8,103 nucleotides of DNA, from assembly GCA_010671965.1 (NCBI GenBank), contig JAAHIC010000165.1, positions 1-8,103 of the forward strand, written 5' to 3'. This stretch comes from Leptolyngbya sp. SIO4C5 (lineage in GTDB: Bacteria; Cyanobacteriota; Cyanobacteriia; Phormidesmidales; Phormidesmidaceae). The first letter of the stretch is position 1. Each line of letters begins with the position of its first letter. The translations under genes were made by a program, and so were the position numbers. Below, in pieces: positions 1 to 5,953 of the stretch. The notes under the pieces were generated by a model, which searched no databases, was not told the DNA's origin, and was given only the letters and a program-made list of their open reading frames with translations.

Positions 1-31
1 CCGTCCCCGGAAAGCTAGAAACCGGGGACGG
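1..31. repeat. Perfect 10-bp inverted repeat (hairpin) at the window edge
   Basis: CCGTCCCCGG (1-10) is the exact reverse complement of CCGGGGACGG (22-31), with an 11-nt loop at 11-21. The stem has eight G:C and two A:T/T:A-type positions, so it should be very stable as RNA. It may extend beyond the left edge. No T tract follows, so it does not look like a standard intrinsic terminator on the + strand. The loop holds a TAG (16-18) in the same frame as the coding region that follows. It could be an intergenic repeat, part of a terminator for a gene to the left, or structure inside a broken gene. Confidence 0.8.
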
Positions 32-72
32 CTGCCAGTCCTGCGATCGGAGCCGGATTTTTCATTATTTCA

Positions 73-720
73 GTGCTCGGTAATCTCACAGTTGAGTCTT
101 GCCAGGTAATGAATACGGGCATTTCGCGCCAAGGTGAAGTTACCCCCGCAGGTACTTTCTGGGGCATTGCCATTGGGCTGGTGCTGGCCTGCGAAATCAG
201 AAACAATGACGTGTACTACAGCGACATTGAAAATCTGGCTAGAATTGGTCTAGCTCAGCTTCACCGGGCGCTGCTGCTTGTGGGCTGGCTATCGCCTGTT
301 ACCAACGATATTCGCTTTCCGCAATTGGGCAATGCCCTCGTCACCCACAATGTTTTTCAGGGCATTGGGTTTCCGCACCTAGTTGAGTTTGTGAAAAATC
401 CCAGCCTGGTCCAGGCTGGCTTAGAGCAGGTAAACTTTAGCCATAACCAATGCTTCCACTTGCGTACTTTGGCCGAGCAGCCTCCCATCGGCCTCACCGC
501 GATCAATGCCCGCTCAGGTAGCTCAACTGTTTCAACCTGGGGCCGACAGTTAGTGGTGATGGGCAATCAAATCAAAGCTGACAATCCCAATCTCCCCTCT
601 ATAGACTTAGACAATCCTGAACGCGTCACGCTGATGGGCAATATCGCCACTGGCGCCATCTTCAACTTTGGTTCCGGCATCACCCCGGCTAATCCCGGCG
701 ACTTTAATATCTATCCCTAA
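73..720 (+). CDS. Parallel beta-helix-like protein, probably a C-terminal part; function unknown
   Basis: I do not recognise a named family. The 215-residue product repeats a short pattern of alternating hydrophobic residues followed by Asn and another hydrophobic residue: CEIRNNDVYY (40-49), ALVTHNVFQG (88-97), VNFSHNQCFH (120-129), LVVMGNQIKA (160-169) and VTLMGNIATG (185-194). Spaced Asn turns like these are typical of right-handed parallel beta-helix proteins such as pectate-lyase-like and tail-spike folds, so a surface, adhesive or glycan-binding role is possible but is inference. The start is uncertain: GTG at 73 has no Shine-Dalgarno, and the same frame is open back to 19, just after TAG at 16-18. 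The Ala/Gly/Pro-rich stretch encoded at 19-72 reads like a linker, which suggests the gene once continued to the left. No signal peptide is visible. The next gene starts 12 bp downstream, so the two are probably co-transcribed. Confidence 0.6.
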   Translation: MLGNLTVESCQVMNTGISRQGEVTPAGTFWGIAIGLVLACEIRNNDVYYSDIENLARIGLAQLHRALLLVGWLSPVTNDIRFPQLGNALVTHNVFQGIGFPHLVEFVKNPSLVQAGLEQVNFSHNQCFHLRTLAEQPPIGLTAINARSGSSTVSTWGRQLVVMGNQIKADNPNLPSIDLDNPERVTLMGNIATGAIFNFGSGITPANPGDFNIYP

Positions 721-732
721 TCAGGAGACGCT

Positions 733-1032
733 ATGAAAGCTAAACGCATTGAAGACGTTTTAAACGCTCAGCAGAGCTTCACTAAACAGATGCAGCAGCA
801 GATGCAGCAGTTTAGCCAGCAGGTAGGCTCAGGGATTGCCGTACCTGACAAGAAAACGCAGCTACAGCAGTTCGAGCAGCGCCTACGCACTACGACCGCA
901 GCTAAAGCTGCCGCTATACGCCGCTACGACGATGATATTCGCCGCTACAAAGAAGCGATCGCTCGGATAAAAGAAGAGATCAAAACAACTGATAAAGTCC
1001 AACCCCGGCGGGAACGCCAAGACGAGGGCTAA
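733..1032 (+). CDS. Small Gln-rich, charged coiled-coil-like protein; function unknown
   Basis: A 99-residue protein with no family I recognise. Its ATG has a good Shine-Dalgarno, AGGAG at 723-727 with a 5-nt spacer, which fixes the start and supports translation of this reading frame. Residues 12-30 are rich in Gln and Met (QMQQQMQQFSQQ). A short Gly-containing break (about 31-37) is followed by a long helix-like stretch (about 41-85) of alternating charged and hydrophobic residues, including RRYDDDIRRYKEAIARIKEEI-type heptad spacing, consistent with a coiled coil. The C-terminus is basic and charged. There is no signal peptide or membrane segment. It follows the beta-helix gene by 12 bp, so it may be a partner or assembly factor of that protein; this is inference. 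Its TAA lies 3 bp from the stop of the convergent cphA2. Confidence 0.65.
   Translation: MKAKRIEDVLNAQQSFTKQMQQQMQQFSQQVGSGIAVPDKKTQLQQFEQRLRTTTAAKAAAIRRYDDDIRRYKEAIARIKEEIKTTDKVQPRRERQDEG
787..810 (+). repeat. 12-bp tandem duplication encoding QMQQ twice
   Basis: CAGATGCAGCAG occurs twice in perfect tandem (787-798 and 799-810) inside the small coiled-coil gene. The unit is a multiple of three, so it duplicates QMQQ without shifting the frame. It is likely a slippage product and a site of length variation between strains. Confidence 0.85.
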
Positions 1033-1035
1033 TTT

Positions 1036-2946
1036 CTACAAGATAGTTGAGATTTCTTTGAGATAGGCTCTGGAAAAGGGTTCTTGGGTGCCCAGGGCAT
1101 ATTGCTCAACCAGCCCTTGACGACGGATAAAGATGCTGTCGTCCCGGCGAATGACGACGGTGGAGTCGTCAAATACGTCGCGGGCCAGCATTTGTTCAGT
1201 CTCGGTAGGATTTTCTAGAATCACTAAGTCGCTGCCGTAGTAAAACATGCCTCGACTTTCTAAGGTCGCTTCTGGATATTCGGCAATTAGCAGATCTACC
1301 TTGGGATTACGCAGCAGGTTTTGCACGTTGATGTTGTAGCGCGGATGCAGGCACTTCTCGGCCCGATTAATAAAAATGCCGCTTTGGCACACGGCCCCAA
1401 TCCGCCAGTTAGGCCGCCGCAGCAGGATATGGTCAATCACTTCTTGGAGATCCCGCTTGCCGATGTGGTTGAACGTGATGATGGGAATCCGGGCCGCCCG
1501 CCCGGAAGCAAAGAAAGTCTCTAAAATAGGCGAGGTGACATCTACTGGCTCGCCCACAGCAGGGTTGAGGTGCATATAAATGCCCGGAGCGGCGTTCATT
1601 TCGATAATGCCAAATTCTCCCGCCTTCCAAGATTCTGCTAAATTGCGAGCTACCACATCAATGCCCAAGCAGGTGAGTCGAAAGTGCTGGGCAATATCCT
1701 GAGCCAGGACGATATTTTCGGGGTGAATCGTGCGTGTGGCATCAATGCTGAGTCCCCCCGCAGAGAGATTGGCGGCTTTGCGCAGGTAAACTTTTTGTCC
1801 GGCTTCTGGAATGTCGTCAAAGGTGAGCTTTTGCTGGGCTAGATAGGCCGTCATGGCCTCATCCGGCTGAATTTTGCCGAGGGGCGAGGTCGGCGTGTCG
1901 CGACGAGCGGAGCGGCGATTTTCCCGTTCAATGAGCGCCGCTAGCGGGGATTCCCCATCTCCCACAACCGAGGCTGGCTGCCGCTCTAGCGCCGCCACGA
2001 ATCGACCGTTGACACACAGCAGTCGGAAATCACGGCCTTGCAGGCTGCGCTCTACAATCACGCGGCCAGGCTGTTCCTCCGCGATCGCCCGTTTGGCTTC
2101 CTCGTAGGCTGCAGTAATTTCATCGGGGTTGTGAATATCAGTGGTCACCCCTTGCCCTTTGTGCCCATCTACAGGCTTGACCACCACCGGATAGCCAATC
2201 TCTTCAGCAATGGCGATCGCCTCCTCTGGCGAATAAGCCACATCCCCATTGGGCACCGGAAAGCCTAAAGTCTGCAAGAAGGCTTTGCACTCATCCTTCT
2301 GAGTCGTAAAGTCTGAGTCCAAGTGGCTATCTTGGTCAAACGTGGTGGAAAAGCCGCGCACCTGTTGGCGGCCATAGCCGTACTGAATCAGCCGCTCGTC
2401 CCACAAATAGCTGGTAGGAATACCTTTTTCGTAGGCAGTGCGCAGCAGGGCATAGTTCGTCGGCCCGCCGTAGATTGACTTGCGAAAGCTATTCTGTAGG
2501 CTCTCTATTTGGGCGTCGATGTCAAAAGGCTGAGCGGCTGTGATGGCCTCAAGCCAGTCCCAAACGGTGTAAATCACGGCATGGGTGGTGTATTCGTGCA
2601 GAGATTCGATCGCAATCCGCTCGGCTTGGGGCTGAGCCGTCACGCTCCAGTGACGAAAATGCAGGCCCATATCGAGTTGGCTCACCTCAATCGCTGCCAG
2701 AGCAAACAACTGGCCGTAGGAAGTCGGCTGCGCGTCACTTAAAGTTGGGTAGCGATCGCTAATTGCCTTGACATACTCAGCAACGGGTAGAGGCTGGGAG
2801 CGATTGGTGAGCGCAAAGTCAAAGACTAAAGCAATTGTTTCTAAATAGGGGTTAGGCCCTCCATAAAAGCACAGATCATAGAGGTCAAAAACATCACCTC
2901 GTCTAGCATTAATAAGTGGAAAAGTAGCGTCAGAGCTGAGAGTCAT
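1036..2946 (-). CDS. cphA2: Cyanophycin synthetase 2 (beta-Asp-Arg polymerase)
   Basis: This 636-residue cytoplasmic ATP-grasp ligase matches the CphA2 type, which joins beta-Asp-Arg dipeptides into cyanophycin using ATP, rather than CphA1, which builds from free Asp and Arg. An N-terminal domain (about 1-160) carries the GPNPYLE motif (30-36). The ATP-grasp domain (about 161-480) shows QYGYGRQQVRG (188-198), GYPVVVKPVDGHKGQGV (251-267, with K257 in the expected ATP-binding position), DFRLLCVNGR (306-315), LSAGGLSIDAT (394-404) and the metal-site segment IIEMNAAPGI (447-456, E449 and N451). The last 150 residues align by eye to the start of the CphA1 Mur-ligase domain, but the P-loop (GTNGKTTT in CphA1) is replaced by FNHIGKRD (492-499), and the protein ends well short of the roughly 870-900 residues of CphA1. 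This is normal for CphA2, not a recent truncation. The ATG has no clear Shine-Dalgarno. The gene is divergent from cphB, which makes its substrate. Confidence 0.93.
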   Translation of the reverse strand: MTLSSDATFPLINARRGDVFDLYDLCFYGGPNPYLETIALVFDFALTNRSQPLPVAEYVKAISDRYPTLSDAQPTSYGQLFALAAIEVSQLDMGLHFRHWSVTAQPQAERIAIESLHEYTTHAVIYTVWDWLEAITAAQPFDIDAQIESLQNSFRKSIYGGPTNYALLRTAYEKGIPTSYLWDERLIQYGYGRQQVRGFSTTFDQDSHLDSDFTTQKDECKAFLQTLGFPVPNGDVAYSPEEAIAIAEEIGYPVVVKPVDGHKGQGVTTDIHNPDEITAAYEEAKRAIAEEQPGRVIVERSLQGRDFRLLCVNGRFVAALERQPASVVGDGESPLAALIERENRRSARRDTPTSPLGKIQPDEAMTAYLAQQKLTFDDIPEAGQKVYLRKAANLSAGGLSIDATRTIHPENIVLAQDIAQHFRLTCLGIDVVARNLAESWKAGEFGIIEMNAAPGIYMHLNPAVGEPVDVTSPILETFFASGRAARIPIITFNHIGKRDLQEVIDHILLRRPNWRIGAVCQSGIFINRAEKCLHPRYNINVQNLLRNPKVDLLIAEYPEATLESRGMFYYGSDLVILENPTETEQMLARDVFDDSTVVIRRDDSIFIRRQGLVEQYALGTQEPFSRAYLKEISTIL

Positions 2947-2989
2947 AGAAATTTTTGTAAGTCTTTTAGATAGAAAATCACCCTAGTCT

Positions 2990-3142
2990 AATTTAGTTTA
3001 AAGAGCTTCTGCCCAGAGTAGGGGATTTAGAATTGACAAGCTTTTCGGCGCTGCTAGTTTAGCTAGCTGCCATGATAAACCAGGGCATAACTGCTATTTT
3101 GCCTAATCTTTGAAGTGTCAATTTAGTCCCGTTTAAAGAGCT
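2990..3142 (+). repeat. Duplicated AATTTA...GTTTAAAGAGCT element
   Basis: AATTTA followed directly by GTTTAAAGAGCT lies at 2990-3007. A second copy, AATTTA then GTCCC then the same GTTTAAAGAGCT, lies at 3120-3142. The 12-bp core is identical and the copies are 135 bp apart in the same orientation. One is nearer cphA2 and the other nearer cphB. They may be paired sites for a shared regulator or the trace of an old duplication; the sequence does not decide which. Confidence 0.6.
3033..3060 (+). promoter_or_regulatory. Candidate sigma70-type promoter for cphB (distal)
   Basis: TTGACA (3033-3038), a perfect -35 consensus, is followed after 16 nt by TAGTTT (3055-3060), which fits the TAnnnT form of a cyanobacterial -10. 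Transcription would begin near 3067 and give a leader of about 220 nt before cphB, running across the second GTTTAAAGAGCT copy. This is based on motif match only. Confidence 0.35.
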
Positions 3143-3181
3143 GTTGATCACGCTATTTTAGCCCCTCCAATTTAACGAATC

Positions 3182-3210
3182 TTAATCTTTTGCTGCTCAG
3201 AATCTATCTT
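3182..3210 (+). promoter_or_regulatory. Candidate proximal promoter for cphB (weak)
   Basis: TATCTT (3205-3210) is a fair -10, with TTAATC (3182-3187) as a poor -35 at 17-nt spacing. It would give a leader of about 75 nt. It is an alternative or addition to the distal promoter, and the -35 matches only about half of the consensus. Confidence 0.2.
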
Positions 3211-3277
3211 CAGAACGTAATGAATCAGACAAATGTCATGTTTTCATGAGAAAAGAATTAATCAACGCTTAACCTGC

Positions 3278-3284
3278 AAGGGGG
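3278..3284 (+). promoter_or_regulatory. Ribosome binding site of cphB
   Basis: AAGGGGG ends 6 nt before the ATG at 3291, which is good spacing. It supports that ATG as the start, in agreement with the family's N-terminus, where [11 protein letters not shown] follows within the first residues. Confidence 0.6.
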
Positions 3285-3290
3285 CCACCT

Positions 3291-4169
3291 ATGGCTGTCA
3301 GCAAAGCACTGGGTCAGTTAGTCATTATTGGCGGTGCAGAAGACAAACGGGATGACTGCGCTATCTTGCGAGAATTTGTCCGCCGTTCTGGGGGCATAGG
3401 GGCGCATCTAGTGGTGATGACTGTGGCCACTGGCCTGCCGCGAGAAGTGGGAGAGGACTATCGCCGCATTTTCGAGCGTTTGGGCGTCGAGCAGATCGAG
3501 ATTTTAGATACGGCTGAGCGCGATCAGGCCGATCGCCCAGAAGCGATCGCTCAAATTGAGGCAGCAACAGGTATTTTCTTTACGGGGGGCGATCAGTCCC
3601 GCATTACTGAGGTGCTGAAAGGAACTGAGCTAGAGCGTGTTCTGCATCAACGCTACGAGGCAGGGGCCGTTATTGCCGGTACCAGCGCCGGTGCGGCGAT
3701 GATGCCAGATATGATGATTTTAGAAGGTGAGGCAGAAACTAATCCTCGGGTCGAAGTGGTGACGATGGATCAGGGCATGGGCTTTTTGCCGGGCGTGGTC
3801 ATCGACCAGCATTTTGCTGAGCGAGGCCGCTTGGGACGGTTATTGGCGGCGATCGCCCAGCAGCCCGTCGTTTTGGGCTTTGGCATTGACGAAAATACGG
3901 CGATCGCCGTCAGCGGCAATGAACTAGAGGTTTTAGGGTCAGGCTCCGTTACAGTGGTTGACGTAGCTGACCTGTCCCACGATAACCTCAGCGAAACCCT
4001 GCGAGATGAACCGCTAGCGCTATGCGACGTCAGGCTACACATTTTGCCCGCCGGCTATCGCTTTGATCTCGATACGCGGCGACCTTTGACCGCTGCTGAC
4101 CGTCCCATCATTGATGCCCCCGCTGTCACGTCGCAGCCCGCCGACCTCAAAACTGCGATCGCCTCTTAA
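3291..4169 (+). CDS. cphB: Cyanophycinase (peptidase family S51)
   Basis: CphB is a cytoplasmic serine exopeptidase that cuts cyanophycin into beta-Asp-Arg dipeptides, releasing stored nitrogen. The 292-residue product carries the nucleophile elbow AGTSAGAA (129-136) with Ser132, His174 in DQHF (172-175) and Glu201 in DENTA (200-204). These numbers match the Ser132/His174/Glu201 triad known for the Synechocystis enzyme. The neighbouring FTGGDQ (97-102) and the Arg series R178, R180 and R183, associated with the substrate pocket, are also present. The N-terminal [13 protein letters not shown] (10-22) is typical of the family. The enzyme is expected to be active. The last 20 or so residues are a Pro/Ala/Asp-rich tail beyond the usual length of about 271. 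It is divergent from cphA2 and convergent with queC, whose stop codon overlaps its own. Confidence 0.96.
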   Translation: MAVSKALGQLVIIGGAEDKRDDCAILREFVRRSGGIGAHLVVMTVATGLPREVGEDYRRIFERLGVEQIEILDTAERDQADRPEAIAQIEAATGIFFTGGDQSRITEVLKGTELERVLHQRYEAGAVIAGTSAGAAMMPDMMILEGEAETNPRVEVVTMDQGMGFLPGVVIDQHFAERGRLGRLLAAIAQQPVVLGFGIDENTAIAVSGNELEVLGSGSVTVVDVADLSHDNLSETLRDEPLALCDVRLHILPAGYRFDLDTRRPLTAADRPIIDAPAVTSQPADLKTAIAS

Positions 4170-4864
4170 GCTCTATTGCTGGCTGCTTGCCGCCCCTCCG
4201 GCGTTGCCAGATCCGGGCGTCCTACTTCTATCAAGGCGCGATCGCGAATGCGGCAAGAATCACACCGACCACAGGGGACTTCTCCCCCCTGATAGCAAGA
4301 CCAGGTAGCTTCAATTGGTACCCCTAGCTGCAGCGCCCGCCGCACAATATCGGCCTTAGATGCCGTAACGAAGGGCGCGATGAGCTGGGGGGCTTTGCCT
4401 TCAATACCGGCTTTAGAGGATAGATTTGCCAACTGCTGAAAGGCGGCCAGATATTCTGGCCGACAGTCTGGATATCCGGAGTAATCTACGGCATTGATGC
4501 CCAGATAGATGGCGGTGGCGGCTTCAGCTTCAGCTAAAGAGAGGGCGATCGCAATAAAAACGGTGTTACGCCCCGGTACATAGGTAGACGGAATAGCGGC
4601 AGTCAGCCCTGTTTGGGGTAAAGGTTCACAGGCATTGGTAAGAGATGAGCCGCCCCACTGGGCTAGATTAACCGCCAAAACATGGTGCTTTTGGATGCCC
4701 AAATGGGCTGAAATAGTTGTAGCTGCGATCAATTCTCGCTCATGCCGCTGCCCGTAGTTGAGGGATAAGGCAATAGGGGTATACCCGTCCGCGATCGCCT
4801 GAGCGGCAGCTGTAGCCGAGTCAAGACCACCAGAGAGCAGAATAATCGCTTTGGACGTTGTCAT
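4166..4864 (-). CDS. queC: 7-cyano-7-deazaguanine (preQ0) synthase QueC
   Basis: QueC converts 7-carboxy-7-deazaguanine to preQ0 with ATP and ammonia, a step towards queuosine in tRNA. The 232-residue length is normal. The PP-loop ATP site SGGLDSATA (11-19) is intact, followed by NYGQRHERE (36-44), YVPGRN (95-100) and [12 protein letters not shown] (127-138). The C-terminal zinc site is complete, with Cys190, Cys198, Cys201 and Cys204 in the CxxxxxxxCGRCDSC pattern. The ATG at 4864 has no Shine-Dalgarno at normal distance: the nearest GGAGGT is about 30 nt upstream and the bases just before ATG are CAACCTCCGTA. It converges on cphB with stop codons sharing TTAA at 4166-4169. I see no metabolic link to cyanophycin; the adjacency may be accidental. 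The rest of the pathway is not in the window. Confidence 0.96.
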   Translation of the reverse strand: MTTSKAIILLSGGLDSATAAAQAIADGYTPIALSLNYGQRHERELIAATTISAHLGIQKHHVLAVNLAQWGGSSLTNACEPLPQTGLTAAIPSTYVPGRNTVFIAIALSLAEAEAATAIYLGINAVDYSGYPDCRPEYLAAFQQLANLSSKAGIEGKAPQLIAPFVTASKADIVRRALQLGVPIEATWSCYQGGEVPCGRCDSCRIRDRALIEVGRPDLATPEGRQAASNRA

Positions 4865-4867
4865 TAC

Positions 4868-4915
4868 GGAGGTTGCAGAGTGATTGAATTAGGCACCTCC
4901 TACGTTACAACCTCC
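4868..4915 (-). promoter_or_regulatory. queC leader element with two GGAGGT copies and one complementary CAACCTCC
   Basis: Read on the queC strand, GGAGGTTG (4915-4908), then GGAGGT (4900-4895), then CAACCTCC (4875-4868) stand in that order just before the ATG at 4864. The first and third are a perfect 8-bp inverted repeat. The second can pair with the same CAACCTCC over 6 bp, plus 2 more across a one-base bulge. Two mutually exclusive hairpins are thus possible, both ending 3 nt before the start codon. It may be an RNA structure controlling start-codon access or a DNA operator overlapping the promoter. Confidence 0.4.
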
Positions 4916-4930
4916 AGCTAAGTAGGTAAA
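4902..4930 (-). promoter_or_regulatory. Candidate promoter of queC
   Basis: On the queC strand, TTTACC (4930-4925) and TAACGT (4907-4902) are 17 nt apart, resembling -35 and -10 boxes. Transcription would start near 4895 and leave a leader of about 30 nt. If so, the distal GGAGGTTG arm lies in the promoter spacer and would not be in the RNA, favouring an operator over an RNA switch. Confidence 0.3.
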
Positions 4931-4944
4931 CACAAACAGGGAAT

Positions 4945-4969
4945 GCTGCAGGGTGTCGCTAGACACAGC
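4945..4969 (-). other. Hairpin between the methyltransferase gene and queC
   Basis: On the minus strand GTGTC-TAGC-GACAC (4966-4953) is a perfect 5-bp stem with a 4-nt loop. GCT (4969-4967) and AGC (4947-4945) can extend it across a 5-nt bulge. It lies about 25-45 nt after the methyltransferase stop, so it could slow or end that transcript, but no T tract follows. The segment CTAGC-ACACCCT also resembles the loop of class I preQ1 riboswitches, though the A-rich tail needed for their pseudoknot is missing. Confidence 0.35.
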
Positions 4970-4991
4970 CGTAACGCCCCCGTCCCCAGGG

Positions 4992-5882
4992 CTACAGCGG
5001 GTTACGCCGAGCAATACACATCAGCGACAGCGCCGCCTCTGGCAGCTCCGGATTGAGGCCCGACAGGCGCTGCCCTAGCCGGTAGCGCCAGTGGGGGGGA
5101 TGGCCTATACAGCCTTCCAGCGCTGCCGCTCCCACTGTCTGGTTATGGGGATAGAGATTAAGGCTAAAGCCGCGCGGCAACAGCGTTTTGATAAACAGTT
5201 CTGCTGTCACGCCACCGCCGGGATGATGGTGAATCTCAGTCGCGAGGGCATGGCGACGCTCCTCTTTCTCCATATCGAGACTGGGTAAGAAGTAGCGGTA
5301 GATCAGATGGCGTAAACGGTAGAAAGCCATTCCCAGCCCTTGATAGTTCCAGGCATACTGCTGAGGATCATGATCTACTACCAGCAGCCCGCCCGGTCGC
5401 ACTAGGCGAGCGGCTTCTTGTAAAACCTGCTGCATGTCTTTACAGTGGTGCAGCGTCGCATTGAGAGTAACGATGTCAGCAAACTCAGACTTCAGAGGCA
5501 GATCGTGAGCATCAGCTAGAAGCGGTACGTAGCCTAAGGATTGCGCCATTTCTAAAGACGCCGCTGCTACATCTACGCCAATGATGAGCTGAGGATGTCC
5601 TCCTAGCGTTGCATAGAGGTTGCCAGGACCGCAGCCAATGTCTACAACGATCTGATCATCCCAACTGCCGATTGCCGCTAGCCACCGCTCTCTGAAGGCT
5701 GCAGAGCGGTGACAGGCCTCAAAGTAGTTCTTAGCCCACTGCGGCGTGTCGAAGAAGTGCTGATTGGCTCGTAGCTCAGGCGTTGGATTCCGAATTGGAT
5801 CGGTTGGTACTTGCCGCAGAAAATCAATCTGATGATTGGGCTTGAGAAAGGGGACTAAGGGCGAAGTTTCGATAGCATTCAT
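4992..5882 (-). CDS. Class I SAM-dependent methyltransferase (Methyltransf_11 type), substrate unknown
   Basis: The 296-residue product has a Rossmann-type methyltransferase core: motif I VVDIGCGPG (79-87), the acidic residue after strand 2 in GVDVAAASLEMA (102-113, D104), LADAHDLPL (122-130), motif IV FADIVTLNATLHHCKD (134-149) and LVRPGGLLVVDHDP (160-173). The N-terminal 65 residues and a C-terminal region with HHHPGGGV (218-225) flank the core and probably recognise the substrate, which cannot be named. No membrane segment is clear. I chose ATG at 5882, with GGAG 12 nt upstream; an in-frame GTG at 5939 would add 19 residues, but its AAGG abuts the start codon. The gene lies 71 bp after the membrane glycosyltransferase on the same strand, so it may modify a glycan or lipid made by that cluster; that is inference. 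No GCGATCGC site falls in it. Confidence 0.85.
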   Translation of the reverse strand: MNAIETSPLVPFLKPNHQIDFLRQVPTDPIRNPTPELRANQHFFDTPQWAKNYFEACHRSAAFRERWLAAIGSWDDQIVVDIGCGPGNLYATLGGHPQLIIGVDVAAASLEMAQSLGYVPLLADAHDLPLKSEFADIVTLNATLHHCKDMQQVLQEAARLVRPGGLLVVDHDPQQYAWNYQGLGMAFYRLRHLIYRYFLPSLDMEKEERRHALATEIHHHPGGGVTAELFIKTLLPRGFSLNLYPHNQTVGAAALEGCIGHPPHWRYRLGQRLSGLNPELPEAALSLMCIARRNPL

Positions 5883-5912
5883 TGAGAATAAAATCTCCGA
5901 CGCGGGGGGAAA

Positions 5913-5922
5913 CAAACGTTTG
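5913..5922. promoter_or_regulatory. 10-bp palindrome CAAACGTTTG before the methyltransferase gene
   Basis: CAAACGTTTG is a perfect palindrome 31 bp upstream of the chosen methyltransferase ATG, in the 71-bp gap after the glycosyltransferase gene. It has the form of a small dimer-binding site but no regulator can be named. No convincing promoter was seen beside it. Confidence 0.2.
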
Positions 5923-5953
5923 ACCTGAACAGCAAGCACCCTTGATACTTTGG

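Larger units (their letters stand above)
2947..3290. promoter_or_regulatory. Divergent cphA2-cphB intergenic region
   Basis: These 344 bp are AT-richer than the flanking genes and hold no reading frame I would call. They must contain the start signals for cphA2 (leftward) and cphB (rightward). Repeated pieces are visible: GTTTAAAGAGCT twice (2996 and 3131), GCTATTTT twice (3093 and 3152) and TAATCTTT twice (3104 and 3183). Small palindromes are AGCTAGCT (3061-3068), GACA-AA-TGTC (3228-3237) and TCATG-TTTT-CATGA (3236-3249). There is no perfect NtcA box (GTA-N8-TAC). I found no convincing -35/-10 pair for cphA2. Confidence 0.7.

Noticed and set aside
1..31. Edge hairpin as an intrinsic terminator
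   Set aside because: No T tract follows on the + strand, and on the minus strand the bases beyond the stem are outside the window, so it cannot be judged.
2..109. Open frame 2 at the left edge as the end of another gene
   Set aside because: The Arg-rich translation looks non-coding, and frame 1 gives a more protein-like sequence through the same bases.
1039..1488. cphA2 as a broken cphA1 pseudogene
   Set aside because: The frame is intact, the ATP-grasp motifs are complete, and a short Mur remnant without P-loop is the known form of CphA2.
3217..3230. Possible NtcA box (GTA-N8-GAC) upstream of cphB
   Set aside because: The second half is GAC rather than TAC, and there is no good -10 at about 22 nt downstream. 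No perfect GTA-N8-TAC exists anywhere in the intergenic region.
3361..4042. Long antisense reading frames within cphB, and similar ones within cphA2 and the GT-C gene
   Set aside because: They are shadows of well-supported genes, have no recognisable domains and lack ribosome binding sites.
5883..5939. GTG start at 5939 for the methyltransferase, adding 19 residues
   Set aside because: AAGG touches the GTG with no spacer, and the extra residues do not look like part of the domain. The ATG at 5882 has GGAG upstream, so it was preferred.
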